Shown here one piece after another: positions 34,753 to 45,867 of a stretch of DNA of 64,000 bases (position 1 is the stretch's first letter; each line of letters starts with the position of its first letter). The notes under the pieces were generated by a model, which worked only from the letters and a program-made list of their open reading frames with translations, made no database searches and was not told where the DNA came from. Both the position numbers and the translations under genes were made by a program. Source of the stretch: Panaeolus papilionaceus (taxonomy: Eukaryota > Basidiomycota > Agaricomycetes > Agaricales); contig JADNRZ010000013.1 of the NCBI GenBank assembly GCA_015501605.1, positions 806,001 to 870,000 of the forward strand, read 5' to 3'.

Positions 34753-34778
34753 TTTTTTCGCTTGCGCAAGCGAAAAAA
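34753..34778. repeat. Perfect 26-bp palindrome inside the MITE-like element
   Basis: Six T, then CGCTTGCGCAAGCG, then six A; self-complementary over its whole length. Could extrude as a hairpin. Confidence 0.8.
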
Positions 34779-34866
34779 CGCGAAAAAAACCGAAAAAAAC
34801 CGACAAAGTGGCAAGCTAGAAAAGCCGCGTCCGATTTTCCAAAAAGTTACATAAGTTCTCCCAGAC

Positions 34867-34886
34867 CTAAGCCAAATTTGGCTTAG
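34867..34886. repeat. Perfect 20-bp palindrome inside the MITE-like element
   Basis: CTAAGCCAAATTTGGCTTAG equals its own reverse complement. Confidence 0.85.
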
Positions 34887-34983
34887 ATTCGCCCTTAAAT
34901 CAGACGCTTTTCCGCTTTTGGGCTTGCCGAAAGTCTAAAAGCGGCTAAAAGCCGACAAGTAAAATGCCGATTTGCTGATGGCC

Positions 34984-35266
34984 ACTCAGGAAGGACATGT
35001 ACAGTGTGGTTTAAAGGAATGAATAGAGAGAGATACCCAATAGGGTGTCACGCGAGGGAGATGCAAGGAAGGAAGGAGGATTTGAACAAAAATGTATGAT
35101 ACCGCAATATGTAATGATCGTCGCCTGTGCCAAGGGGCAGGTGAGCAGTGATGATCAGGCCAAGAGCCACACCGCGTTTAGGAGCGATGAGATTTCATCA
35201 ACACATTCGGGCTGAGATATGATGGTAGAAGCTCAACATTATAAGGGCATACAAGGATTTGAGAAT
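34984..35266. other. Intergenic, 3' flank of membrane protein F1
   Basis: No gene seen. Confidence 0.35.
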
Positions 35267-36456
35267 TTAAGCCACATAAGGTGGAAGTGTGGTGGATACA
35301 GGCATTGGTATGTTTTCTAGACTCGTGGTACGCCCCCATCCTTGGGGGTCAGGTTGGCTGATGTCAAGAACGAAATCCTCTGGCGCCGTTGATAGCCTTG
35401 CGGGGGAACCGCTACTCGTCCCAATCGAGCGCTCCGAGTTTATGCCCCCCTTTCTCAGTAATATTGATCTAGAGCGCTGTGGTAAACCAGTGTATGGGTC
35501 ATGCATGGGTTGGATAACTTGAATTTGCTTCCGGCTGCGTTTGTGCCTGCGAATAAATACCAACAGGAGGGTAAGAAAAAGGATCACAGCAAATCCGCCG
35601 CATGAGGCCAATGCGATAATGTGTTTTGTTTGCAGTGGTTTTGGAGAACTACCATGGGTGTCGATAAGTATGGTAAGATATGTGGTCGCGGGAGCTGGAT
35701 ATGTGATCGGAGCACCATTGGCAATTGTATTGTCCATTGAAAATGAAGAATGGAGAGTCGAGGTACCAGACGGTGAGCTCGAGCCAGACAGCATGCTGGA
35801 GACCGTGGATTGGAGTGTGGAAGGGGTTTTTGATATCGACTCGACTTGGGAGGTGGTGCCAGTGGGAGAGTTTTGAGTCGGAATAGAGATCGTTGATCCC
35901 GAACTACCAGTACCAGTAGGAGTTGAAAGAGGTGTTACAACTGGCGAGGGTTTAAATGAGCCATCGGATCGAAGCAACTCTGGCTTTCCTGGTGATTCAG
36001 CGTATATAAGAAATCGGTCGAGCCATAACAGGGACATCTCAACGACGTTCATTATTAGGAGGACGTGCTCCCCCATCGGTAAGCTTGGTGACTGATAATA
36101 CGTTGCATTTCTGTAGTATTTTGGCTCGGTTATTTGAGCAACATACTCCTCTCGTTCGCCGTCGTCTATCGCAAAATGAATCTTCAGGCGTGGTGGTATC
36201 TGTCCATTTTGTTGAATGGGTTGTAGTCCACCGAAGACTGTTATGGATGTACCTGGATTCTGTATTGAAAACATGCAACGGAGTTAACTGTTGTCACTAT
36301 AAACATACCAACAAAACGAACGGTTCGGTAAGCCCCGGCAGTTCTTGTTAGACTTCGTGTCTTGTTTGATGCCGGACCGAAGTCGATCTCCTGGTGCCAG
36401 GTACCAATGGAAAAAAGGTAGGGGTGAATATCGTCTATTTCCAAGACAAGCGCCAT
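35267..36456 (-). CDS. Membrane protein F1, Ser/Thr-rich single-pass with C-terminal LPPYVA (377 aa)
   Basis: Exons 36456-36309 and 36252-35267. The N-terminal domain (residues 1 to about 140) looks beta-rich: DIHPYLFSIGTWHQEIDF, GTSITVFGGLQP, YYQSPSLPMGEHVLLIMNVV. A Ser/Thr/Pro-rich stalk follows, then one membrane span (about 260-283, ALASCGGFAVILFLTLLLVF) with a basic stop-transfer RRHKRSRKQ, and a cytoplasmic tail ending LPPYVA. No N-terminal signal peptide is visible, so an N-out topology would depend on the single span. The domain resembles the galactose-binding-like modules of many agaric membrane proteins (inference). Paralogues F2, F3 and F4 are in this window. Function unknown; a cell-surface sensor is plausible. 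Confidence 0.8.
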
Positions 36457-38366
36457 CGAGCCAGTGTACAGGGACTCCTGAGAGTAGACAAAAAGACGGG
36501 CGACGTGTAAACGAACGAATAGAGGTCGGAGTAAACGAGAAAAAGGAAGAAAGGGAAAGGTTCGTAAAAAAATACTTAACTCGAATGCAATTAAATCATG
36601 TTATATCTGACCTTGACAATCGATCGATATATCAATGATGTGCCTCAAAGACATATAATCTAAACTTGTAGTTGATCAGGAGAAGAGATACAGCTTCCCG
36701 GATGTTTGATGCGATTTAAATTCATCTAATGAACGCGTTCGAGACGTATATTGAATTTGCGTTGGCTTCAATGCTTGGGTTCGATAGTTGATCAGAATAC
36801 CGTTGCCAATATCATTGATATCGTGGGCGTTTCAGGTTTTTCCGCCCTGCTCAGCCTTGCTCGTGCGATAGAGTCAATTTACTTATGTAAAAGACGCGAG
36901 ATGAGATAGTTGCGCATTTCAAAATCAATACGGTTACAATTAATGCTCTACTTACACCCTGCCAAAATCAAACTCAATTGACATTCGCCATACCAGCTTC
37001 TGTTGCAAGCTACAGCAGGGCTTGGACATCGTGATAATGAGCAACCCCGACAATATTACGAGCATACCCAATCTCCTTCCTACCCGTTCTCGCCTCTAAG
37101 GGTTGAATAACATAGGGCGGGCGAAGGGAATAATCAAGGTTTTTGGCGAGTTGTGATTACACCTTAGTATACCAGTGAGAGACCCACGCGGTATTAAACG
37201 TCAATGCAGTGCAACAATTTTATATCATTCGACATTAACATGGACAACGACCTGTACTGTACATCACAATCATAAAGCCCCATATAATTTGTGACTTCGC
37301 GGATATCTCTGCCCTGCGCATAGCTCTCCGGCGAACCGAGTCAGTCCACTAACTGTCTCTAGCCCCTTCCTGACAACTGGTCGCTCGAGGAGCAGGTTGT
37401 TTGTCCGCAATCAATCCTCGTGCACCGCGCCATTTGCAGAATGAAAGGGTACTCCGTTGGTGATAAATTCGAGCCTGGCTAGATTACCCGCAGCATTTGA
37501 CCACAGATCGTGCTGAATGATAAATTAATGAGATCGATGAAGCCAAAGGAAGAATAGCTATGCACTGAAGTTGTCTCAATGGACGTTTGAGTAGTGATGG
37601 AGTACATTAGGTTGTACGCTTGTACTGATGTGGTGTAATGAGTTGCTTGTTTCCGTTCTTCAACCAGAGATCGATGCTGTTTATACCTTCGGAGGGTGGT
37701 GACCTCCGGGAATACTACAAGTTGTTATCTACCGTTCGACTCGACTCACATTCCTAACTGCATAAAACATCATTCGTGCATGCTTCAAGATGAAAGGAGG
37801 GTCGCATCACACGACTAACTTCTGCACTAGGACTGCGCCGTTTGCATAACCCATAAAATCAGGGGCATGAGATAACTAAGTACCTTCATGGTGTCACTGC
37901 GGCTGATACACTGGTGATGAGGGGGTTTGAGTTGCCGGTGTGATTCACTGTTCAGGGTACAATGGATGGCCAATAAAGTCGAGTCAAACTACTCTATTTT
38001 TCGTCCATTTTCGTCTTTTGGAGCGAAGGAAAACAAAGAGTGTGTGCCAAGGGCGATATGCGGTGCACAACCAAGGCGTATTTCAGTCCATGATGCAGTC
38101 CAATGGGTCACAACACTTGGGTGCAAGGCCATAGACTAATGGAAATGTCCTCCCGAGATTCCAGATAGAGACCTACCAACCACACTTGGTCTACTGACCG
38201 TTTCAAACGCGATCAAGGGCTTGTATAGAATTGTGCGTCACCTAAGTCGTCGTACCATGTTCTGGGGTGCTAATGAGGGGCTACGCGTTTGCTTCCTCTT
38301 TGGGGCCAAAGGTGTGAGCCATCACCAAAGCGGGGTTTTGAAATGAATAAGTAAGAGAAGCGGGAA
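36457..38366. other. Gene-poor 1.9-kb region
   Basis: Upstream of F1 and 3' of ELP6. Only short frames occur. One minus-strand stretch at about 37500-37740 is open for some 78 codons but has neither a motif nor good splice sites. No tRNA-like cloverleaf was recognised. Confidence 0.4.
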
Positions 38367-39264
38367 TTACAGAACCACCTCGCTGGTGCCCTTTGCAAAG
38401 AATTCAGGGCCCGTATCAGTAAGCCGGTATTGTAAGGCTACACTTCGCGGAATCAATTTGACAGGGTTGGAAGGTGCTGAAAACCCGAGATGAAGGGAGA
38501 CCTATTGATCGTGTTAATCATATTAAAACTGCGTGAAAGATGAATTAAAAGATAGCTATTTACTTCTCCGCTAACAGTACCACTGCGGCCACTTGACAAG
38601 GGCCGTACTTCGAGGTGATATGTAGAGATTTGGAGCAGGTTCCTTAGCAATTCTTGTGGGTCTTCAGGGTTCAAGATATGCTGAAGGATTATCAAGGTGG
38701 CGTTTTTCTAATGACGGGCGTCATGTCTGTTTTGGGATCATAACATGATCCGGTATATTACTCACCTTCAAACACAAGGCACGCAGCGCGCGAACGAATC
38801 GAATGAGTGATAGTGGCAGAAAGCCCATCCATTCCAATGACGCAACGTCGTCCAAAATGACCATAGGTGATTCATCAGTAGTTTGGTCTAGGCGGTTGCG
38901 AATCTGTTCGAAGATGACATCTAAGCCCAGGGCTTGGTTCAGTGACTCGAAGCTTGGTTGAATGTAGTTTAGGACGTCAATAAACGTCAAGGCTCCCTTC
39001 TTCAGCTGTAGTTCCAAGTTTATATTCTGTTACTTGGGTTAAATCTCTGCCCGTACATGGTATGTTAATCATATTACGAACCGATTTAGTTGCGAGAGCT
39101 TTCCATCTTGCCAAACTTTCGGATACTGAGAGGACCAAAGCAGTTTTATCGGTTTTGAGGTGTTGGGCAAGCGCCCGATGAAGTAAAAAATTTCCTGGGG
39201 CGCCTAACTCGTCAGTTATGAGCAAAATTATTCCTTCGGGCAGGTTGAAAGGTGGTAGAATCAT
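38367..39264 (-). CDS. ELP6: Elongator complex protein 6 (240 aa)
   Basis: Exons 39264-39082, 39026-38766, 38707-38564 and 38501-38367, 241 codons in all. Elp6 forms the RecA-like Elp4-5-6 hexamer of Elongator, which is needed for wobble-uridine modification of tRNA. Sequence support: an N-terminal ITDELGAPGNFLLHRALAQH in place of a true Walker A, LVLSVSESLARWKALATK, the Walker B-like strand SPMVILDDVASLEWMGF, and the C-terminal VALQYRLTDTGPEFFAKGT typical of the family. As in other Elp6 proteins, the catalytic P-loop lysine is absent. Transcribed divergently from the ribosomal protein gene only 180 bp away. Confidence 0.88.
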
Positions 39265-39444
39265 GGTAATCCGAAGTCAATGAGTGATAAGATCAAATGA
39301 CGAATAGTGGCTGATTGGCGGTTCCGCCGGTCGGTGCCGATCAATATTTAATCTCCGCTTGAATTACCTGCACAACACCCAGACCCCTCACATCGCTGCT
39401 CATCATTGTCAACGTCCCGGTCCCCCTCAAGAACCTACGTCAAA
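39265..39444. promoter_or_regulatory. Bidirectional promoter ELP6 / eL8
   Basis: 180 bp separate the two start codons. It includes CAATATTTAATC and, near the ribosomal protein start, a pyrimidine-rich CCCGGTCCCCCTC typical of fungal ribosomal-protein leaders. Confidence 0.6.
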
Positions 39445-40705
39445 ATGGTGAGCAATCTGTGTATGGGTCGACGGAGAACTCTAGTTGCAGGTCATCCATC
39501 GTGAAGATTTCGTCTGGAATGCAGTAATTCGGATGGATGGTGAGTTTGAGGTTTGGATGACGACCTTTGGCCAGGATTCTGACTCTCAGCGTTGCTAGAT
39601 CTGTATCAGCAACGAAAGTATGAATCAAGTTCATCTTTCATAGCGTGGAGCTCTTGTCATTGGACGAGCGATGAAGCGCTACTATGCTGGGTTGGTCATG
39701 CAATTTTTTGCATGATTGACACTAGAGCTCCGAGGCGCATCGTTATTTCTCGTAGAGAATGACCTTGCTAACTTCGTCTCAATGACCAGCCTCCCAAAGC
39801 CAAGTCCGGATCTGGAAAGAAGCCCGCTGCTGCTCCTTTCGGTGCCAGCAAGTCTACCAAGGCCAAGAAGAATCCTCTCTTCGAGGCTACCCCCAAGAAC
39901 TTCGGCATTGGTATGTCCCTGACTATTTTGTTTGACGTTTTACTTTCTTAACGCATAATTTTAATAGGGCAGGACATCCGTCCCCAGACCGACTTGACTC
40001 GCTTTGTCAAGTGGCCTGAGTATGTCCGCCTTCAGCGCCAGAAGGTCATCCTCAGTCAGCGCCTCAAGGTCCCCCCTGCCATTGCTCAGTTCTCCCACAC
40101 CCTCGACAAGAACACTGCTACTCAGCTCTTCAAGCTCTTGAACAAGTACCGCCCTGAGAGCAAACAGGAGAAGAAGGCCCGTCTCCAGGCTGCTGCTGCC
40201 GCCGCCGCCGCCGCCGACAAGAAGGAGGATACCAAGAAGCCCCTCTACGTCAAGTACGGTCTCAACCACATCGTCGCTCTCATTGAGGCCAAGAAGGCTT
40301 CCCTCGTCGTCATCGGCCACGACGTTGACCCCATTGAGCTCGTCGTCTTCCTCCCCGCTCTCTGCCGCAAGATGGGTGTTCCCTACGTCATCGTCAAAGG
40401 CAAGGCCCGTCTCGGTACCGTCGTGCACAAGAAGACAGCTGCCGTTCTCGCCGTCCAGGATGTCAAGAGCGAAGACCAACGCGACCTTGCCACCATCATC
40501 AGCGCCGCCAAGGCTAACTTGTGAGTTGTCCTTGGGATTCATGTGAACTATTTACTCATAATTCTTCTCTAGCACCGACAAGTACGAGGAGCAGCGCCGT
40601 CTCTGGGGTGGAGGACTCCGTGGTAACAAATCCACCCAGATGCTCCGCAAGCGTGCTAAGGCTGCTGGCCAGAACGCCAACGCTGCCTCCCTTGGCAAGC
40701 TCTAA
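39445..40705 (+). CDS. RPL8: 60S ribosomal protein eL8 (L7a/L8) (269 aa)
   Basis: Exons 39445-39447 (the ATG alone), 39790-39910, 39968-40520 and 40573-40705. The protein is a textbook eL8: a basic N-terminus, [20 protein letters not shown], the L7Ae RNA-binding core ([55 protein letters not shown]) and the C-terminal [15 protein letters not shown]. Codon use is strongly C-ending, unlike the neighbours, as expected for a very highly expressed gene. A poly-alanine stretch sits at about 115-123. The first intron is 342 nt, far longer than the other introns in this window, a common pattern for ribosomal protein genes. Confidence 0.97.
39448..39789 (+). other. Long first intron of eL8
   Basis: Donor GTGAGC, acceptor GACCAG. 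Contains a hairpin-forming TCATGCAA...TTGCATGA (around 39697-39717) and, on the opposite strand, an open frame of 64 codons (39440-39634). No convincing C/D or H/ACA snoRNA was found. Confidence 0.7.
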
Positions 40706-41689
40706 GCACCCTCATCCCTCCATCACCTCCAAAACTTGCGTTGCACGCTCTGTAGGCTTCCATCACTCGTCGCTCTGCCTCTATGTAATTAGGTTACCCA
40801 CTATGATTTACATGATTATTGATCGATGTCGCGCAAAATGCAGTGTGCTGCGTGTTCGTCAGTTTGTATTTTATCTGGGGATATTATCAATCTCTGTCTT
40901 TGAGAACGCTGAAGGGAATACAATTGAATTGTCCTCGATTCAAATTGAAGGAACACATTTGAATGATGTGAATCTTTGCTGAAGCAAACCTGTTTTATTA
41001 CATACTTGGTCAGCGGTCACTCGTCGGCGGTTATTTCTTGATTCAACTTGAGGATTGAAAGTGGATTAATTTCCGTGATAAAAGTTACATAGATCATACA
41101 ATAAGGAAATAAAACGCCATGCGTATAATACAAGAGGTAATGCTCGTGCAATCATGCAGAATCTGAATCCGGAGTTGTCTACATATGCCAAATACATAGT
41201 GGTCGTGAGTAAGGATACAGAGGTGAAATGAAAAATGGTAAATGCCATGCGAGGTGAATGAGAAAAAAATTGCAAAAAGGGAAACAGAAATAGGAAATGC
41301 GAAAAAAATGGAGTGAGGAGAGAAAATATAGAGACGTTTAGCACTGCTCCGTACTCTAACAATAGAAAATGTCAACGAGGAGTCATGTCGTCAGATTATG
41401 AAATGTCGTGAAGGGTCCAGAGCGAGGAGATAGAAGATTGGGGTCTATCCTGATCACAGCCAGGCTGAGATACGAGACGAGATATAGGTGAATTGAACCG
41501 AGCAGTGAGAATCGATCTGGATATTCTTGAATGGGTAAAAGTTCGACAAAAGCTCTGCTACGCGCCGCGAGGAGATGCGAGATCGAAATTCTACGCAGTC
41601 AAGGATGACCAGAGGGAATAACGTCTAAAATCCGAGTCAGCTCGGGATGCAGGAAAAGCGTCCAAAAACATCAACAACATACCCGATAT
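40706..41689. other. Convergent intergenic region, no gene seen
   Basis: 3' flanks of eL8 (+) and the phosphatase (-). AT-rich on the eL8 side; no coding frame with character. Confidence 0.45.
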
Positions 41690-42451
41690 TTAGGCGTTCC
41701 GCATCATTTTCACTGTTGAGGTGTTACCAGCCACCAGCGTCGAAGGCAAAAATTGAAAGACGAAATCAAACTGAGCTCCCGTCTCAGGACTATGTGGATA
41801 GCGCGTGCATTTCTCCACCGTCTTCCACTCCCTCGCAATCATGCTCAACGCTTCTTCGCCGTTCCGCGCGACACCGTGCTCCACGAGCCAACAACCAACA
41901 ACCATCCCGGTTCTCCCAATCCCACCTCGACAATGCACAGCACTTATCCTGCCTCGTCCCTGGTTACCCTTGAGGGTATTCAGAACCTCATACATATAAG
42001 TGACGCTCTCTGGGAGGCATCTATCGCGGATTGGGAATCTGTGATATTCGATAGTACTTGGGTCAATGCCAAGAAGTGCGCAACGTTGTGATAGAATACA
42101 GTTGTAGGGCACGAGTTCGCCGGATTCGGTGAGGTCGATAAAGGTGCGCACGCCTGCGCGCAAGAGATCATCAACTTTGGGGCTGTCGGGATTCTTAGGT
42201 GTCCACGGATACTCGCAAGCAAGGAGGAGGGGAGTCGCCCAGTATGAGTTGGGTATGGGACGGGGTTTGTTGATCTTGGCGCTGCGACGGGATTGAAGGG
42301 ACGGGGAGGAATGTGCGGGCACAGTGGATTCGTGCTGCAGCATGTCGAGTTTGCTGCCTGGTTTTGGCTGGAGTAGAATCGCCCATTTGGGGAGGAAGAG
42401 CCTGTAAATTGTAGATAGAACGTTGAGGATTAGACCGCGAAAGTCGAACAT
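41690..42451 (-). CDS. Dual-specificity / tyrosine phosphatase-like protein (253 aa)
   Basis: A single exon. The active-site loop VHCRGGIGRTGMVVG fits HCx5R[ST], with Cys near residue 174 and Arg near 180. A general-acid Asp candidate stands in FPIRDRCLPE (about 143). A hydrophobic N-terminus (LILNVLSTIYRLFLPKWAIL) may anchor the protein to a membrane. The substrate-entry region begins with NSYWATPLLLACEYPWTP, seen in atypical dual-specificity phosphatases that act on proteins or phosphoinositides. All catalytic residues are present, so it should be active. Physiological substrate unknown. Confidence 0.88.
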   Translation of the reverse strand: MFDFRGLILNVLSTIYRLFLPKWAILLQPKPGSKLDMLQHESTVPAHSSPSLQSRRSAKINKPRPIPNSYWATPLLLACEYPWTPKNPDSPKVDDLLRAGVRTFIDLTESGELVPYNCILSQRCALLGIDPSTIEYHRFPIRDRCLPESVTYMYEVLNTLKGNQGRGRISAVHCRGGIGRTGMVVGCWLVEHGVARNGEEALSMIAREWKTVEKCTRYPHSPETGAQFDFVFQFLPSTLVAGNTSTVKMMRNA

Positions 42452-43560
42452 TGCGAAAATGGCTATCTTCTGGATTATGGAAGGAGAGAGATTGCTAAAG
42501 CAAGGGGAAAAGTTTGTAGCAGAGATATCTAGGAGGGGTGAGTTAAATACAGACGCTTTTCATTTGATAGGGCGTCTTTATAGTCGCTCTGTGGTGTTTC
42601 CGAAAAGGGTCTTCCTGTCATCATAGAACAAAATAAAAAGGCAGGCAGGCAGAACTTGAAAGGGTCTGACGCAGCCATGTGAATCCGGAAACGTGGCTTG
42701 AAACACACACTCTCTCACACAGGATTCCGAGTGGCGCTCTGAAAGAGACTCCACCTCGCTCATTCGTGCGTTGCATCATTGGAAGGCGTGGAAATAGCTG
42801 TCCTGCATTGGTGAATTTGGATCAGACACTGAACGAGGGAACGCTGACAGAGGGCATCGTGCTCACCCGTCTTTGAGTCGCCATCGGACGACTGGCTTAT
42901 TCCTTATCACAAACATGCGTAGGCGATGGAAGGACTGATGCAGGTGCGTGGAATTTTTCCCCGATCCGCAAGTCTCGCAATATTTGATGGTAGACCGCTA
43001 TCGGATCATATGGCACAAAACACCTCGTGCAGAGCTCGTGTAGGGTTGTGAATCGTTGAATAGAAGGAACGCCTCTTCATTAGCATTTGCAGTGAAGGAT
43101 CCTGGTATCACCCCCAAACCAGCGCATATTAAGAGGCTAGAGTGCAGTATAATGCAGTGAAAGGACCATTCATACCCAAGTATGAGTCAAATTGACCCAT
43201 AAATGTACCACAGCGGCCGTTCCCCTCTGTCAACGATCCGACATCTTGCATGGAGAACTCGAGGCCTGCAGCAGCTTAGGGTGGAGTTTAAAGTACGCCC
43301 AATTCAAACCCCATAGATAAGACTTTCAATTAGTACCCGACCGATTGAACCATATAATTGCTGCGGCTTGTTAGTGGTGGAAAAACAGGAAGCAGGGAAC
43401 GCACAGGGGCTAAGCGCCCGAAATAGAATTCAAGGGGCGGATCAACCGGCCGTATCCGGCCCGGCGCTCCGCTAAAAGTTTTGCTTGCTCTGAAGTCTGC
43501 TTGAATCAAGAGTCTAGCTGTTACAAAGACACATCCCATCTATTTCACATTTAATCCAGC
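42452..43560. promoter_or_regulatory. Divergent intergenic region, phosphatase / nucleolar protein
   Basis: 1.1 kb between outward-reading starts. No gene recognised; short frames at 42679-42876 and 43330-43539 lack any motif. Confidence 0.4.
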
Positions 43561-44650
43561 ATGGCACCGCAACATCCCTTATCTTCTGACAGTAGTGATG
43601 ATGACGATAACGCCGCCCCAGAAGCAGTTTCCCTCAACCAATCAAAGAAACAGATCCAAAAACTCGAGTGTGATGTCAAAACCGCTGCACTGGCGCAAAA
43701 ACTGAATAAAAAGCGCCAAAACCAGGAGAGGGACAGGAAATTAAAGGAAAGAGCCGAGATTAATAAACAAAAGCAGGCAAAGGGGAAAGGTGTTGCGAAG
43801 CAGGGTCAAGAAGCCGATCCAGAGGAAGACAGCGACGAGGATAGTGAAAACGAGTTTGGATCGGATGATGAGTCAGGCAGTGAAGATGAGCTTCAAGCCA
43901 GAATGAGGCGGGCAATGCAGGAAGCCGAAGAGGAGGATAGTGACGCTTTCGATGAAGAAGATGATGAAGGAGAGGAATGGGGAGGGATTGGTGAGGGATC
44001 TGGAAACAGCGACGGGGAGGACGAGGACGACAGCCAGGCTTCTGACTCTCAAAACTCCAAAGATGAGGAGGAAGAATTCGACGACGATGAAGAGCACTAC
44101 CAAAACGAGTCTGAAGACGAGGAAGAGGAGGTTCCACAGCGTAAACCTCAACGAGGGAAGTCGAATCCTGATCACCTTCCTGACGAACTATTCGCCGCTG
44201 CCTTTGCTTCACAAGCCCAAGAAAATTCCCCCTCAAAACCAAAACGAAAAGCCTCAGATCGGGAACAACAGGCGAGCCGGCCAGGCAAGAAGCGGAGACC
44301 TAACACGCCAAAGGATATTGTCATTGGGTATGCTTTTATTTGCGTTTCGTCGTTAACAGTCCTCTAAATTATTTTTGCTTATTCAGAAAATCAACTGCCG
44401 TACGGTTGCTGCCTAATAGTGCATCTAAACCACCAATTCCATTAGCGCTACCGTCAAAGAAGATTAATCACTTTTTGGATCGGTCGCTGGCTTTGAAGGG
44501 AGGGAAGCAGAGGAAGAAGGCATGGGAGAGACGACCAGGTACTGTATCTTTCAGTGTTTTACAAAATTGTCTGCTTATTCATGTCTTATAGCGAACCTTG
44601 GTGTACTTAGACAGAATGGTCCTGCTACACATTTTGTGCGCAGTCGGTGA
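43561..44650 (+). CDS. Acidic nucleolar protein, Bud21/Utp16 (U3 snoRNA-associated) type (325 aa)
   Basis: Exons 43561-44327, 44387-44538 and 44592-44650. Long Asp/Glu-Ser tracts (about residues 85-205) alternate with Lys/Arg blocks, the composition of nucleolar ribosome-assembly factors. After the acidic region comes NPDHLPDELFAAAFASQAQE, then a basic segment (PKRKASDREQQASRPGKKRR) and a conserved-looking end (KSTAVRLLPN, FLDRSLALKGGKQRKKAWER, NGPATHFVRSR). This order suits the Bud21/Utp16 family of the small-subunit processome. I place it there on pattern memory, so the family is less certain than the nucleolar character. Confidence 0.65.
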
Positions 44651-45133
44651 TACCCAACACAATTTATTCTACCGTTGGAATGCACCTATTTCCCCTTACT
44701 TCCATCGTTTGAGTGTTATTTCCTTGCTCAAATGCACCAGCTACACCGTCTGAAACAGTTTGACCTGCCACCGCTGTATGGATAAGCCAGCAGCTGATCA
44801 GCCTCCGTTCATTTTGCTTTTACATTGACGTTATTTTTGCAAGGCTGCGGCCGTCAAAATTTATGATTTGAACAATTGATCAAGCGCCGCTCTCGAGGTA
44901 CGACTGCACACAGACACATCTATACATGCTTTGGCTATCTTTTAATTGCCCGTGTCAGAGTTCCCAGCGCCCTCGGAATCGCTAGAGTATACACAAATTG
45001 CATTGGGGAAGGATATTAAAGGGACTGTGCTTTCTTGCTTTCACCTTCCTCCCACAACTTCAACCCTCTCGCGACACCATCGACTTGCCCCAGAGAATAT
45101 AGCCGCTCTCGTCTTATTTGACTTGGCGTAACT
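44651..45133. other. Intergenic region, no gene seen
   Basis: Between the nucleolar protein gene and pseudogene F4. Confidence 0.4.
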
Positions 45134-45720
45134 ATGGACCCATTTGCGATTATGATCGACGGTGCAGATCCCTTGATATTTAGCTCAGGAAGTTGGATGC
45201 AAGAATCTGGCGACTTCCCCTACAACAAGACGTGGAGTTACACAAGTTTCATGGGATCCACAAAGATCGTATGCTTCTTTGGTGCGTTTTGCATGGTTGT
45301 ATGAAGAATTTTGGACTATGGGTGTCTGACTGTATCATATTTTTATCCCTCTAGGAAGCTCAATAACGGTTTGGGGATGGTTACAATCCTACACCAACAC
45401 ACCTAACGCGCTTCCCGTGTCCCAGTACGCTATGCATGGTGGGTCAAGCTACATTTATAGCCCGCCATCACCAGCGGGAAACCATACATAAAAGAAGCGT
45501 ACTACCAATCACCAGAATTACCCATGGGCGAGCATGTCCTGACGATCAAGAACATGGTCGACCACGACATCATATACTTTGACTAGTACAGTATTTGTGG
45601 CATCGGCGGAAGAAAACCGGAACTGCTATTGTCTGACGGTTCGCCCACACCCCTAACTCTTTCTGGAGTTTCGACCTCTATATCATTGAGCTCAGTCATC
45701 ATGGCGTCGAAACGAGTATT
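45134..45720 (+). pseudogene. F4: decayed member of the LPPY-tailed membrane protein family
   Basis: Opens like F1-F3 (IDGADPLIFSSGSW and so on). It has the family intron near 45282-45355 and continues with SSITVWGWLQSYTNTPNALP. A stop (TAA) then appears at 45490, while the homology goes on in another frame as EAYYQSPELPMGEHVLTIKN, which is again ended by TAG at 45584. Homology fades in the Ser/Thr stalk (LLSDGSPTPLTLSG and beyond). The membrane span and LPPY tail were not found. A frameshift plus an in-frame stop make this a pseudogene. It is the only family member here on the plus strand. Confidence 0.75.
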
Positions 45721-45867
45721 CGTTGACTCAATGCTGGCAGTAAGTTCTTTGTTCAACTGTTTAGAAAGTGTTATTCATCAAGTCCAACTCTCAGAGATGA
45801 TTTGTGGGCGTAAGTTGAATCTGTCCTCAAAGACAGTCAAAGATTGACGAGTAGTAAAGTCTTGGTG

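Larger units (their letters stand above)
34727..34983. mobile_element. MITE-like element, 257 bp, with 27-bp terminal inverted repeats
   Basis: The first 27 bases (34727-34753, starting GGCCATCAG and ending ATTTTACTT) match the reverse complement of the last 27 (34957-34983) at 24 positions. Inside lie a 26-bp perfect palindrome at 34753-34778 (core CGCTTGCGCAAGCG), A-rich CGAAAAAA repeats, and a 20-bp perfect palindrome at 34867-34886. There is no coding frame. I found no convincing target-site duplication, so the exact ends are uncertain. Composition and small size fit a non-autonomous DNA transposon; the class is unknown. Confidence 0.6.

Noticed and set aside
39448..39789. Intronic snoRNA in the eL8 gene
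   Set aside because: Box C-like CGTGAAGA and GCGATGA each have a mismatch, the CTGA at about 39576 has no matching terminal stem, and no H/ACA hinge with ACA tail was found.
39961..40542. A 193-codon open frame antisense to the eL8 coding exon
   Set aside because: It mirrors the strongly biased codon usage of the ribosomal protein gene (C-ending codons leave the antisense frame open). The product is low-complexity Asp/Glu/Leu/Gly without motif.
40706..41689. tRNA or other structured RNA genes, searched across the window
   Set aside because: No sequence with an intact T-loop (GTTCRANNC) plus matching acceptor stem was found by eye in any intergenic region.
43760..44242. Long antisense and alternate-frame open frames over the acidic nucleolar gene
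   Set aside because: GA-rich repeats keep several frames open; only the + frame from 43561 joins through introns into a complete protein.
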